Positions 22,819 through 34,300 of a stretch of 64,000 nt of DNA are shown here, one piece after another. The stretch's first letter is position 1. Each line of letters opens with the position of its first letter. Source of the DNA: Rhabdornis inornatus (lineage: Eukaryota; Chordata; Aves; Passeriformes; Rhabdornithidae). Below the pieces are notes generated by a model, which made no database searches, was not told where the DNA came from, and worked only from the letters and a program-made list of their open reading frames with translations. The stretch spans positions 62,240-126,239 of the forward strand of contig VWZS01000547.1 in NCBI GenBank assembly GCA_013397075.1, in the 5' to 3' direction. The translations under genes and the position numbers were made by a program.

Positions 22819-23085
22819 TAAGAAGGATGTGGACCTGTTGGAGTGAGTCCAGAGGAGGCCATGAAGATTCTCAAAGGACTCAGCACCTCTGCTCTGGAGA
22901 TGGACTGAGAGAGCTGGGACTCTTCAGCCTGCAGAAGAGAAGGCTCTGGCTTTAAAGCCCCTCCCAACACCTGAAGGGGCTCCAGGAGAGCTGGAGAGAG
23001 ACTTGGGACGGGGGCCTGGTGGTTGGAACTAGATGATATTTCACATCCTTTCCAACTCAAGCCATTCCAGGGTCCTGCAATCCAG
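22819..23085 (+). repeat. CR1 LINE 3' fragment, plus orientation
   Basis: The modules follow avian CR1 order: AGAAGGATGTGGACCTGTTGG, AGTCCAGAGGAGGCCATGAAG, GAGAGAGCTGGGACTCTTCAG, AGAGAAGGCTCTGG, a jump, CTGAAGGGGCTCCAGGAGAG, another jump, GGTGGTTGGAACTAGATGAT, and a decayed terminal ATTCCAGGGTCCTGC. Compared with the usual element, two internal blocks are missing. It is probably inside the TMEM114 3'UTR. Confidence 0.88.
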
Positions 23086-24371
23086 CAGTTGGTAGTGGCT
23101 GTGATGCTGAAGTTCTCGAGTACAGTGCACTGCAAGAGAAAGATACAGCTGTTTTCCAGATGTTTTAACTAACTGCTGGAGACAGCCCCAATCTCGTAAT
23201 GATCAGGCTACATACTTCTCTCCTTCAGCTTATTATCAGCTGCTTTTTCAACTCTGCAATGCAGAAGATGTGTCTGATGTATTTTCCAGTTTTTACTTCG
23301 CAGTTTTGATGATGTTTCTTTTTCGTGAAGTTTGTGCACATGCTTTGTGCTAGAATGTTTATCTTATGCTGAAACTGCTGAGTAAACTGAACGTGCAGGA
23401 CACATGAATTTAATTTTGGGTGCCAAGCAATCTAGTTTTTCCTCTGGGTAGTAGCATTTAAGAGGACATTTACTTCAGTGCCCACTGAAGTTACTGAAGA
23501 AATTTCTCCCTAATTGCTGTGCTGAATAGTGAGTTGAATGTGGGAACAGCTCCACTCAATTTCTGTTAGATCATGCATTTCTGGAGGCTCTCAGCACACT
23601 GCAGAGCAGGACTGACAAAGGAGCTGCCAGGCACTCTGTTGTTGGGCAAGTCCCCTGTACATTCTCCAGCAGCACAAAGGGCATCATTCACCTACCTCTG
23701 TTAAACACCAGAACAATTGTATCAGTGTGTCCTGTGTTAAAGATTGCACATCCACTCTTACCGAGCTCAGCTCTAATCTTAGTCCCAAAGTACCAATTCT
23801 TTTATGAAAAAATAGTGGCAGGGAGCTCCTGAGAGCTGACAGTCTTTGGAGATAGAAGGGAGCATGTTAATGCAATGTTGTGAATGGAGAACTGAGCCAG
23901 GAAACTTGCCCAAGGTCACATGAAACCAGAGTTTCTGAATCCTGGGCTAAGACCTTACTTGTCAGATCTTGCTTGTTACCAGAATTAAATAAGCCTCAAA
24001 ATCCTGAATGGACTGAGCAGTAGAAATTCTGTGACTAGCCAGTATAATTTTGTAATTCTTAGTTTTCAGGTATTTTCCATGTTGCCTTATGTTGGGACCA
24101 TGTAATTGAATCATTTTACAAGTTACAACATACCAAATCAGCTCTATAAGAGATGTAAGAAAAACAATCCTTTCTAGTCAGAATTCCATGTGCTTAAGTG
24201 AATGATGTAAAATGTAATTCTCTGTTTTGGTGCTGGTGAAACTATTTATAATGCAATTTGTATAATGTTACTCAGACATTACTGTAGGCTGTAACAGTAA
24301 AATATCTGAGTTATTTTTTGAATATTTATTACAGATGTTATTTTAAAGTGTTTTTGAGTGTTGTAAAATTA

Positions 24372-24377
24372 AATAAA
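24372..24377 (+). promoter_or_regulatory. TMEM114: Candidate polyadenylation signal AATAAA
   Basis: Canonical hexamer about 1.95 kb after the TMEM114 stop, on the coding strand. No transcript data are available to confirm use. Confidence 0.4.
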
Positions 24378-24399
24378 ATGACATCTCAGAGTGGGAATT

Positions 24400-25470
24400 A
24401 TTTACCAAGACATGAAAGAACTAAGCTATTTATTTTTCTTTAACTTTTTCTGCAGATTTATTCTACTGTTTTTATGATGCTTTTGAAGTTCCTGTGTCAG
24501 GTGTGGTAGGTATTTAAAAGATATTTACACTGCTACAATATAAAATACTCAAGTGATCAAATCTAATTAGAAAGCCAATGAATCTGTTATTGAATTAGAG
24601 CAATTCTCATTTCCATGGCTCTCCTAAATTTCTCATTCTGGCTTCCTGCAATATCTGGCACAGTGGTAATAAAGAGTATCTTCTGCTCCTGAATGTTTGC
24701 ATAACCCCTGAATTTCTCTGAAATTCCTTCTGAATACAAAGAACAAAAGATGGTTTGGAATAGTCAAATTACCATTGAACATTTTGAAAAATTGTACTGG
24801 GAAGAGGAAACATCCTAGAAAGGACTTGATGTAATTTGAAACAAATGACTTTATCAGCTTCTTCCTCTTACTGAAATTAATGTTTATTTAATACCATGTT
24901 CTTTACTGTGTTTTCCCCAAAATACTTCATTGTGATGAGGACAGAGACTGCTCCCATTACTTTCTGGTGAATTGCAAACTCATTGGTAATTTGCCACATC
25001 AAAAGTGAAGAAAAACAGATGTGCAGAGCAGAGCAGCACTGTGTGAGGGCGCAGAGTGCACAGAGCTCCTGCCCAACACCAGGCACTCCTTCAAGGACAT
25101 CCTTGAGGGGTGGCAGAGAAGGACAGGGGAGGTCAGGAGAATCTTTGAGAGTGAAAAATATGGAGATACACGTGATAATTAGAGGCCATGCTGGTGAATG
25201 TTATGCAGACATGAAACCTCAAGGATTCAGTGTGTGTGTGCTGGCTCCTGCAGAGCAGTCTCTGTGTCCCCACCTCTGATGGCCAGGGGGACAGCACAGG
25301 TTTGGACACAGCTGCAGTTCAAGGAGCCCCAGGCATTTGTTACCACTGATCCACAGCCTATGGGGATGCCAGGTGCCTGTCAAAGTCACTCTATCACACC
25401 CTTCTCTACTGGACAGGGGACAGAAAATCTACTGAGTTTGGGACAAGATAAAGGCAGGGAGACATCACTC
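24400..25470. other. Non-coding flank, no gene seen
   Basis: AT-rich, then moderately GC-rich from about 25040. The open frames at 24983-25521 have no recognisable domain and no splice context I trust. Confidence 0.55.
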
Positions 25471-25479
25471 ACCAATTAT

Positions 25480-27020
25480 TGTCATGGGCAAAACAGACTC
25501 AACTTGAGGAAATTAGTTTAATTTATTAGCAGTCAGGGTAGGAGAATGAGAAATAAACCCAAATCTTAAAAACACCTTCTCCCCACTCCTTTCTTCTTTC
25601 CAGGCTTAACTTTATGCTATTCTCTACCCCCTGAATGGCACAGTGGGACAAAGAATGGGGGTTCAGTCTGGTCATCACACATAGCTTGTGAAGCATCTTC
25701 CTCCTCAGAGAGTGGACTCCTCACACTGTCCGTCTGCTCCAGCACAGGATCCTTCCCAAAGGACACAGTCTTCCATTAGCTTCTCCAATGTGGGTTCTTC
25801 CCATGGGCTGCAGTTCTTCACAAACTGCTCCAGCATGGGGCTCTTCCAGAGGCTGCAATCCTTCAGGAACAGCTGCTCCAGTGTGGGGTCCCTGCTGGGT
25901 CACAAACCCTGCCAGGATTCTGCTCCAGCAGGGGTTTCCCAGGAGATCTCAGCCTCCTTTGGGATTCACCTGCTCCGGTGTGGGGTCCTGCCCAGCTCCA
26001 GGTGATCTCTGCACCCCGGAGCAGCTCCATGGGCTGCAGGGCACAGCAAGGGAACCTCAGCTCCAGCCTGGAGCACCTCCTGCCCTGCCCTGGGCTCTGC
26101 AGAGCTGCTCCTCACAGCTCTCACTCCTCTCTCAGGCTGCAATTTGTCCTTGCACAGCTGCTCCTCCCCAGTCCTGAATCTGCCATGCCAGAGGCACTGC
26201 CCTGGCCCTGCTGGGCTCGGCCTTGCCCAGTGCTGGGTCTGTCCTGGAGCTCTGGCCCTGGCCCTGCTGGGCTCAGCTTTGCCCAGTGCTGGGTCTGTCC
26301 TGGAGCTCTGGCCCTGGCCCTGCTGGGCTCAGCCTTGCCCAGTGCTGGGTCTGTCCTGGAGCTCTGGCCCTGGCCCTGCTGGGCTCAGCCTTGCCCAGTG
26401 CTGGGTCTGTCCTGGAGCTCTGGCCCTGGCCCTGCTGGGCTCAGCCTTGCCCAGTGCTGGGTCTGTCCTGGAGCTCTGGCCCTGGCCCTGCTGGGCTCAG
26501 CCTTGCCCAGTGCTGGGTCTGTCCTGGAGCTCTGGCCCTGGCCCTGCTGGGCTCAGCCTTGCCCAGTGCTGGGTCTGTCCTGGAGCTCTGGCCCTGGCCC
26601 TGCTGGGCTCAGCCTTGCCCAGTGCTGGGTCTGTCCTGGAGCTCTGGCCCTGGCCCTGCTGGGCTCAGCCTTGCCCAGTGCTGGGTCTGTCCTGGAGCTC
26701 TGGCCCTGGCCCTGCTGGGCTCAGCCTTGCCCAGTGCTGGGTCTGTCCTGGAGCTCTGGCCCTGGCCCTGCTGGGCTCAGCCTTGCCCAGTGCTGGGTCT
26801 GTCCTGGAGCTCTGGCCCTGGCCCTGCTGGGCTCAGCCTTGCCCAGTGCTGGGTCTGTCCTGGAGCTCTGGCCCTGGCCCTGCTGGGCTCAGCCTTGGCC
26901 AGTGCTGGTCCCTCCTGGCTCTGGCCTTGGCTCTGCTGGACATGGGGGAGCTTCTGGCAGCTTCTCACTGAAACCACTCCTGCAGCCCCCACCACCAAAA
27001 CCTTGCCACACAAAACCAAT
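25480..27020. repeat. LTR-like endogenous retrovirus relic containing a tandem array
   Basis: From about 25525 the sequence follows a bird LTR-like pattern I recognise from songbird genomes: AATCTTAAAAACACCTTC, a series of CTGCTCCAG-x-GTGGGG and GGGCTGCAG phrases at 25-70 bp spacing, TCTCACTCCTCTCTCAGGCTGC, then GCTTCTGGCAGCTTCTCAC and ACCAAAACCTTGCCACAC near the end. The family name and exact ends are uncertain, and I see no clean TG...CA or target-site duplication. No retroviral gag, pol or env reading frame is present nearby, so this looks like a solitary or decayed LTR. Confidence 0.55.
26200..26935. repeat. 56-bp tandem array, about 12 near-identical copies
   Basis: The unit GCCCAGTGCTGGGTCTGTCC plus 36 further bases, ending GGCTCAGCCTT, repeats every 56 bp. 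Copies start at 26225, 26281, 26337 and so on to 26841, with a decayed thirteenth at 26897 and a partial lead-in at 26180. Copies are essentially identical except a GGCTCGG variant at the left edge and one AGCTTT. Since 56 is not a multiple of 3, the three forward frames cycle through the same three peptides, and all stay open for over 260 codons. This is a consequence of the unit having no stop, not evidence of a protein. Confidence 0.95.
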
Positions 27021-28029
27021 ACAACTTGATTGACTGTGCAGAAACAGATAAGTTTGTAGTTTCCTCCTTCCAAATGGAGAAGCATTCCAGGTTGGAGACC
27101 AAACAATTTTAGCACTTGTTTGCACTGCTTTACAAATGAAATTCAATAGTCTCAACTATTTAAAATAGAAAAAACAAAATCTGAACACATCTGAGCCTGC
27201 TTCAGAAATAAAGATGTCCTTTTTTCTGGTTACTTTTGTAAATTCCTTGCAGTGAACCAGTCCCTAGTTAGCCAAGATATAGCAGAAAAAACCCCCATGT
27301 CCCCTGGCCTCCTAACTGTAATTTCCATTTTAACAGACTTAATTGCCCCATCTCAGGACAAAAAAGGTTAGAATAAATGCTCTGGCTTTATGTTGGAGAG
27401 TCAAACTGTCCCCAGAGTTGATATAACCATGCTAAAGAGGGTTTCCCCGCTGCTTCTAAGTGGGTACAGCTGTTAGCCCAGAAACAATGAGCCCACAGGA
27501 ATTTGGTCAGGTGTTCTGAAAGGCCAGCTAAAACTACACTGAAGGCCAGATTCTGCCTAGAGTTTTAGCTATCCCTGGTTTAGGTTATGGATCTTTAATT
27601 ACTGGATGGCTGTTCTAGTTAAGTTGCAAAAATTGCATTTTTTTTCCTGTATCTAAAGCATTATAATGCTGTTTTACTGCAGTAACTTTCTCTGCTTTGC
27701 ACATCAGCTTTAACCCTAATGAAGCCCTCAAACTTTGCCCTTCCTTTTTGCCAGTGTTTTCAGCAGCCACGTCCCTGTAACACCCAATTTTGGAAGCTGA
27801 CAGTTTATCCATCCCACTTTGGCGTTTGTACTGGCACTAATCACCGCAAATGCTCTCAGCTCTCAGCGTTTTCTCTTTGGAAGGCTTTGCACAGAACCAG
27901 TGGTCTGTGCTGACATCTCCCGGCTGCACTGAGAACTTGGCTCTGTTGGGGAAGAACTGTTCGTTCTGTGCCTGCAGCACTTACACAACAGCCAGACAGA
28001 CCCAGCCACCATGGGCTTGAGAAAGGCAG

Positions 28030-28095
28030 TGATCTTAAAGGTCTTTCATGATCTTAAAGGTCTTCTCCAACCTAAACTATTCTGTGATTCTGTAC
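28030..28095 (+). repeat. CR1 LINE extreme 3' end, plus orientation
   Basis: The phrases GATCTTAAAGGTC, CTCCAACCTAAACTATTCTG and the terminal TGTGATTCTGT octamer repeat are the standard CR1 3' end. The GATCTTAAAGGTCTT block is duplicated in tandem (28031 and 28050). Confidence 0.75.
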
Positions 28096-28336
28096 TCATT
28101 TTTGTATGGTTTGAAAAGCAAGGGAGACTGTCATGCTCATTACAGCCTTGCTCCTGTATTTTAAGCACAGGATGAGAGATTCTCGTCTAGGAACTGCTGC
28201 ATCCCAGTCAGCAGCACCTCTGAGGTGCTGGCCATCTGGAGTTAAAATGTCAGGTGTTGAAAAATGTGCTGTTAACCATCATCTTTTTAAAACAAAATAA
28301 ACACAAAACATTCTTAAAGGTATTTATGCTGCTGTT

Positions 28337-28387
28337 CTAAATCAAAACATAACCAGCTGTTCCAATGATGGTTATGTTTTGATTTAG
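28337..28387. repeat. Perfect inverted repeat, 19-bp arms, 13-base loop
   Basis: CTAAATCAAAACATAACCA at 28337-28355 is exactly the reverse complement of 28369-28387. Weaker complementarity continues outward (TGCTGCTG on the left against CAACCAGCAG on the right, and TATTTA against TAAATA), so a transcript could fold into a longer imperfect hairpin of about 80-100 nt. A decayed palindromic DNA transposon, or less likely a microRNA-type precursor, would look like this. Confidence 0.85.
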
Positions 28388-31300
28388 ATCAACCAGCAGA
28401 GTTTTTAAATACATTTGTGGCATAAATGTTGAAATTATTAGCTGAAGCTAATAAAATTGAATATCTGAGGATGCAAATAATAAAAAAAAAATAGCTTTAT
28501 ATCACAGCTTATTTCCATGATATGACAGACTGTCTAAGAATTGAACAATTGAACCTGACTTCAGGATTGGTCCAGACAATCTAAGAGAAGTTCCGGATGA
28601 AAGAATGTGCTACATTTTATTGTGGCTCTTAATTTTTATCCTCTCTCCATAATTATTGTTTTGAAGAAAGTCAGAAAGTTGTGCTCCCAGTATGAGGAAC
28701 ATTACTGAATTTTGAAACTATGCAACAACTGTCAAAGCAAGAGAGATCAAATCTAACCTCTCACATTTATGAGATTCAGTCTTCCTTTCCTAGTAACTGT
28801 GGCAGCATTATCCACTCCAGAGCTGTGAATATATGTCAGCACAGACTCTTCAGACACAGCTGTAATTCTCCCAAGTCCAATGACTAGGGTAGAGCATCTC
28901 CTGAAAAAAATATCCTTAGCTGTAGTGCAGCATTGACTCACTAGACTTTTGGGGATTATTCCTTCATCCCTGGACTGTGGTCCCCAGGCAGATGAACAGC
29001 ATTGGTTTAGAATCTGCAGGTATTAGAGGGAAAGGAAGAGGGAATCAATGCCCTCTGTGACTGAAGTGACATTTATAGATTGAAATCTCTTGTTCTGTGT
29101 GACCAAGTTTCACAGCCCACTGGTGAAGGAAACCCATCCTTGTGATCTTACAGGAGCCTTTCAGGTTCATCAACATTGAGGACAAGGCACTAAAGTTAGT
29201 ACTTGTAAAACTGCCAGAAAGAAAGGAATATGGGACTTTAGGAAGGCAAGTTTTCATCAGTTAATGAGTTACTGCTTATCAGCCAAGCTGTCACAATCAA
29301 ATGTATTTATGCTCCCAAGTCACCTCCCATCACTCTTGGATGTTAAAATGCATTTATTCAGCATAGCATCTCTCCAGCTTGGTCCTGTTCACACCATGGT
29401 TTAAGCTATTTGGTTTAATATTTCATTTGGAGAAGACCAGAGCTGATGAGCAGTGAAGTTTTAAAAAGTAGCACTTTAGTGCTGGTGGTAATCTGCTTGT
29501 TTCCTCATTTCAAAGACAGCTGAAAGACACCTTGGTTGGGGTTGAAGGGATGTGAAGCAGCTTCCTGAAGAGCTTTTGGCTCATAATTTACTATTTTCAT
29601 TTTAGCCAAGGACAAAGCAAACACTTGTCATGGAAGGCTGGGATCCTCTCAGTGAAATGCTCCCTAGGTGTTGAAAGGAATCTCTGTGCCAATAGCTGAA
29701 GAACATTTGCTAATGGCTTTTGCTTCTGGACAACACATCTGGCTGCTGATAGGGCCAACATATTTCTCCATCCAACCTGGCCTTCTCAAATATTTACAAG
29801 CTAATGTTCTATGTAATGCCTGTAGCATACAGAGAGGCTGAACTAAATTGCACTGTGGAGGAGTCTCTATTTTCACAGCCTTTTGGAACTGACTACATCA
29901 GTACTGTGAAAATCCTTTGGCATCATAAATCCTTTATTGTCACAGTTCTCACTTGACTAGTATTATACAGTGAAACATTTAATTATGCAAAAATATCCCA
30001 CCAAAAAGCCAAACAAAAACACCCACCATAAAAAAGAATTTTATAATTTTCAAGCAACATCCATACATGGAACAAACTTTTTAGTACTTGCAATAACAAG
30101 TCTTTTGAGTTGTCTCTCTTTCTGTTCTTATGAAGAGTACCTTTCAGGCATGGCAACAGCTGTAACCAGCAGACTTGGCAGCTGAATTTCCTTCTTATCT
30201 GTGGCAAAATTAATGGATGACAAGACCTTGATTATTTCCAAGGCACTTCTGACAAAATAGAGAAGTTCTACATAAGTCACTGAGAAGCTGTGGTCTGTTT
30301 CCTTCAGTGATGAGACAGATAAGACACCTATTTAATACAGTGTGCAGTGAAAAAGTGTAAATATTTATTTCTCAGAACTCAAGAACAATGCAATATTCAA
30401 TGAAAACAAAAGAAGAAAGAAATGGGTGCTTTCTCAGCCAATGGAAATCATGACATTCCCAATCTTGTATTTTTGATTCAAACTCAGCTGTTCATTGTTC
30501 AGCCTCCTACTAGAATGTATGCAAACACCCAAGTGACAGCCCTTACTGCTGTGAGTTTCATTTTGCTGAACTGGTGGCAGGTCTTTCCTTCAATCATCCA
30601 GCCCCTGCCCACATGCATCCCCCAGAGCCACTGGAGTCCCTTTGAGGTACCTCGTAGCAGGGAGGGTTTGGTGCAGCTGGGTCTGGCTGTCCTGAGGCAT
30701 CACTGCAATTACAGCTGCAAACAGCTGTAGGGGGAATTCCACCACTGGTGATCACATCCTAGGAGAACTGTTCTGCCTGACTGCTGTGCCTTGCCACGGA
30801 TGAACCTGTCAGTGGAAGGTGCTGTTACTAATCCAGCTGATCCACACCTTTGCTGGATGGGCTGACTAACAAAAAGTGTCTTTACGGTCCTACTTTAGTG
30901 ACCCCTTGCTTGTCACCTTAGTGTGCAGAGACACAGGTCTGTGCAGGGAGATCTGCTGGGCTGGCTTCCCTGAAAACAGGATTTGTTATTCCCCCTCAGG
31001 GGTCTCTATGTGGATAGGCAGGAACATCAGCAATGTAAATGAGAAAAAAGTCCACTTCCCATTCTGTTATCCAGTAGGAAAACCACTCTCCTGCTTCCAA
31101 GCCTCTCCTGGACACAGATCTGTCCTTCAGAATCTCTGGAGCTCACTTTCCTGCTTTCCTGTTCACCAGAAAGTCTTTTCACTCCTCCTTGGCAATGATA
31201 GCAGTGCATGGGGACCCTCTGTCACCATAACAACTGGGCTATTTGTCTTATAATTCAAACTACCCTCTCCAACTTCAAGGGCCTCTTCCTACACATCATC

Positions 31301-34300
31301 CAGAGCTCATCAATCCTTCCCCGAGCAATTCTACATTCTTTATTGGAGTAGTAACTCCCACACCCACTCTTTCTACAGCTGCCTCTGCCATTTTATCTCC
31401 AAAAGCCTGATGAACCGTTTACTCACCCATTTGGAAAGAGAATTGAATTGGATACAGGAAAGCCTTAGTCTTTTCAAAGACCAGCTCAGCCTGTGATTAA
31501 CCCCGTTTTCTTCGGTTTGCCTGGGGAAGCAGTGCCCCAAGGAATCCAGAAAATAACCCCACAGAGAGCAAACCTCTCACATAGTAAATCCCCTTGTAAC
31601 TGCAGATTCCTTTGGAACCTAGGTGACATGAAAGTATTAAAACACTAAAGACTCTTAGAAAGCTGCATGTCTTTCTGAAATGGCAAGTGCAACCCCAAAA
31701 TCTTACTTAGCTGCAATCTTTTTGACACAGGACTAACAGAATCTATTTCTGTGCTTCACCACCTCTAATGGCAGTGCTCCTACTCAACAGCTTCAAGCTG
31801 AATAACTGACTTTACTACCCCCCCAATAGGTCATTTAGAGATGGAATAATTTTCATCAGATTTTCTTTCATTCTATGTAGAGACTTCAGCCTGCCCTGTC
31901 AGCTGCAACCCATACATACACTGCAAGTCAATACAAATATTTTCTACTAATTTGGAAATTAGGTTAAAACGTGATTACCCTCTAAATAGCACTGTTACAT
32001 GAGAGAGAGGCCTACAGTATAAATTAGTGCTTGAAATAGGCTTTGCAACACGCATAATCATAACTTGGCATTTCACCAAACTCATTTGTGAGCAGTTATC
32101 AGGGCGTGGGGAGCCCAGCTCACTGGTAGCTGTTGTGTGAATGTGATTTTCCGCAGAGGAGCAGCCGCATGATGAGCTCCAGCGCTGTGCTTTGCCCCAG
32201 CAGCCACTGCACGTCACTGTTGTTCCACACTAGAGATCCAGATCCTCGCTCCTGGGAGCAGGCTGCAGCACTGCGAGAGGGTTTGCCTCTTTAGTCAAGG
32301 GAAGAAAATGTGCTGCAAGCCAAGGGATGAAGCCAAGGGGGAGTTTTTTCTCCCAGACTGGAGGTCATCCATACATGTTGCTCTTTCCCTTTTTTGTTTG
32401 CCTGTGCAAAAAAACCCCATCCATCTTTTTTCCTTAAAGGTATAAAGAGTGGTCATTAGCCAGGGATCACAGATCCTGTGGGAATTACCAGCTCTCCACA
32501 GGCCCCATGGCAGATGTGACAGGGCACAGAACCCCTTGATGCCCAAGTCCTGCAGCAGTGACACCATGCCCTGCTCATGGTGTTACCGTGGGGGCTGAGA
32601 CAAAAGGTGCTCAGATATAACTGCAAGAACAACATCATGTTCTTCTTAGGTTTGCAGCATTCCTTCCTTGCAGGAAAAGGGGCTTTTGGAGTGTTATGTT
32701 GTGATTTTAGAAATAAACAGCTTGCAAGTTTGGCATAACTGTAGAACAAGAAGGTTGAAAGGTGTTTTTCTAGAAGCACAACACTCCAGGAAGGCTTTGT
32801 CATCAGCTATGTCAGGTCACATAAACTGTGTAGCACTGAGCACCCCTTTCCAGTACCTGCCACTGAAAGAACAGACATATTTCCAGTTCTTCACACGACT
32901 TTTCCTCAAGTTTTCAGCAATTCCCACATTGTCTGAAAATTATTTATCAAGTACAGACCTTCTGTAGCACTCAACACACTAAAAACAACAGTTCTCCATC
33001 CCTGGGTCTTCCTTCTGTGTTTCCAACCCAGCAGTGAGTGCTGCACTGACCAGATCCTCCTGCTGCAGCCTGACTGGGCTGCTGCTGGCAGGGCAGTTCA
33101 TCACATGGCTGGCAGTCCATGGACCTGGGATCAGAAGGAGGAAGCCACACTTCAGCTGCAGGTGACACTGAAGTGCTGTGTGTACATTCTCAAGCCGGGT
33201 TTACTCATCTACCTCCAGTTCCAGCCACTCACCTTAGGGACACATTCCAGCGTGCAGTAGCTGTGTTCCTGCCAGGTTTGTGTGGTGCAGGATGACTCCC
33301 ATGCCACTGTGTGTTCCTGATATTGCTGCCCTGATTTGTGATGATTACAGTCATCTCACAGATGCTCTCCCGCATCTCCAGTCTGCAGAAGAGATAAAAT
33401 CTGAGAAAAGCATTCTGTCTCCTTCCCTAGGGCCACACTAAAGGTAGTAGCACTCAGATGCCAACTTTGTGATGTTGAGCCCTGGCAATTCCCATCCCTG
33501 GGAATGCTTGCACTGACACAGAAGTACCTGCACCTCTCTGGCTCTATGAAGAAGCTGAGCCTCTGCATGCTCAACCTGTAGATCCTGTGTCACAGAAATG
33601 AAGAAAATCCCAAAAAGAAAATATCCTGCAGCCTCCAGCCATAATCTTAATCCTTTGAGATGCCTAAAATCAGGCCAGAATTTCTCATGCAGCACAAGAA
33701 CAAGGAGTTTTGTTTCTGAGGTTATGAAACCAATGTTTATTTCATAAGCCCAGATCTACAAACATGAGAGGAGATCATACCGCCAGAGGGAAGGAAACCC
33801 TTTCCTGAAGCAAATGGCTGGGCTGTAACACTGCATCCTGCTGAGACAGGGATGATCTATAAAGGAGAAAACACACACAGCTTGGCAATCAAAACGGTTG
33901 CCTCAAGATTGCCGGGCTGAGTGAAGGACTGAAAAGACACAGAAGCGAATCAAAGTCCAGAACTGAAGGCAGAGGATTGAAAATGTCTGTCCTTCTTCAG
34001 GCATCGTGAGAAAATAGCTTTACCTTTGCCTGCATTTTCTGTGCTCCCCCTGTGCTGCCCAGGGAGGTGTCCTGTCAGATGTGCTGCTCTCCCTCAGGGT
34101 GACCCCTGCTGCTGCACTGCCCCTGTGCTCCTGACCTGCAGCTGTGTGCTTTCCCACAAATAACAGATGAAAGAAATCTGACAAAAACCGTGGGCCAGAT
34201 TCTCCTCTCAGGCAAAAGCTTTGGCAGAGAAAGTGGGGCTTTGGGGAACCACAGATGCTGCATAATAAAGTCCTGATGCCCTCTGGCTCCTGAGCCTGAC

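Larger units (their letters stand above)
22426..24395 (+). other. TMEM114: Probable TMEM114 3'UTR
   Basis: No further exon is seen after the stop. The first AATAAA I find downstream is at 24372-24377, in an AT-rich stretch typical of vertebrate 3'UTR ends, giving a UTR of about 1.95 kb. A second AATAAA lies at 24668-24673. A CR1 fragment (22819-23085) would lie inside this UTR. The extent is inferred from the signal alone. Confidence 0.45.

Noticed and set aside
26200..26935. CRISPR-like array
   Set aside because: Direct repeats are contiguous with no unique spacers, and the DNA is vertebrate.
25978..27033. 351-, 275- and 268-codon frames in the same stretch
   Set aside because: All three forward frames are open because the 56-bp unit lacks stops. 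The peptides are the same three blocks in rotation, so this is a tandem-repeat artefact.
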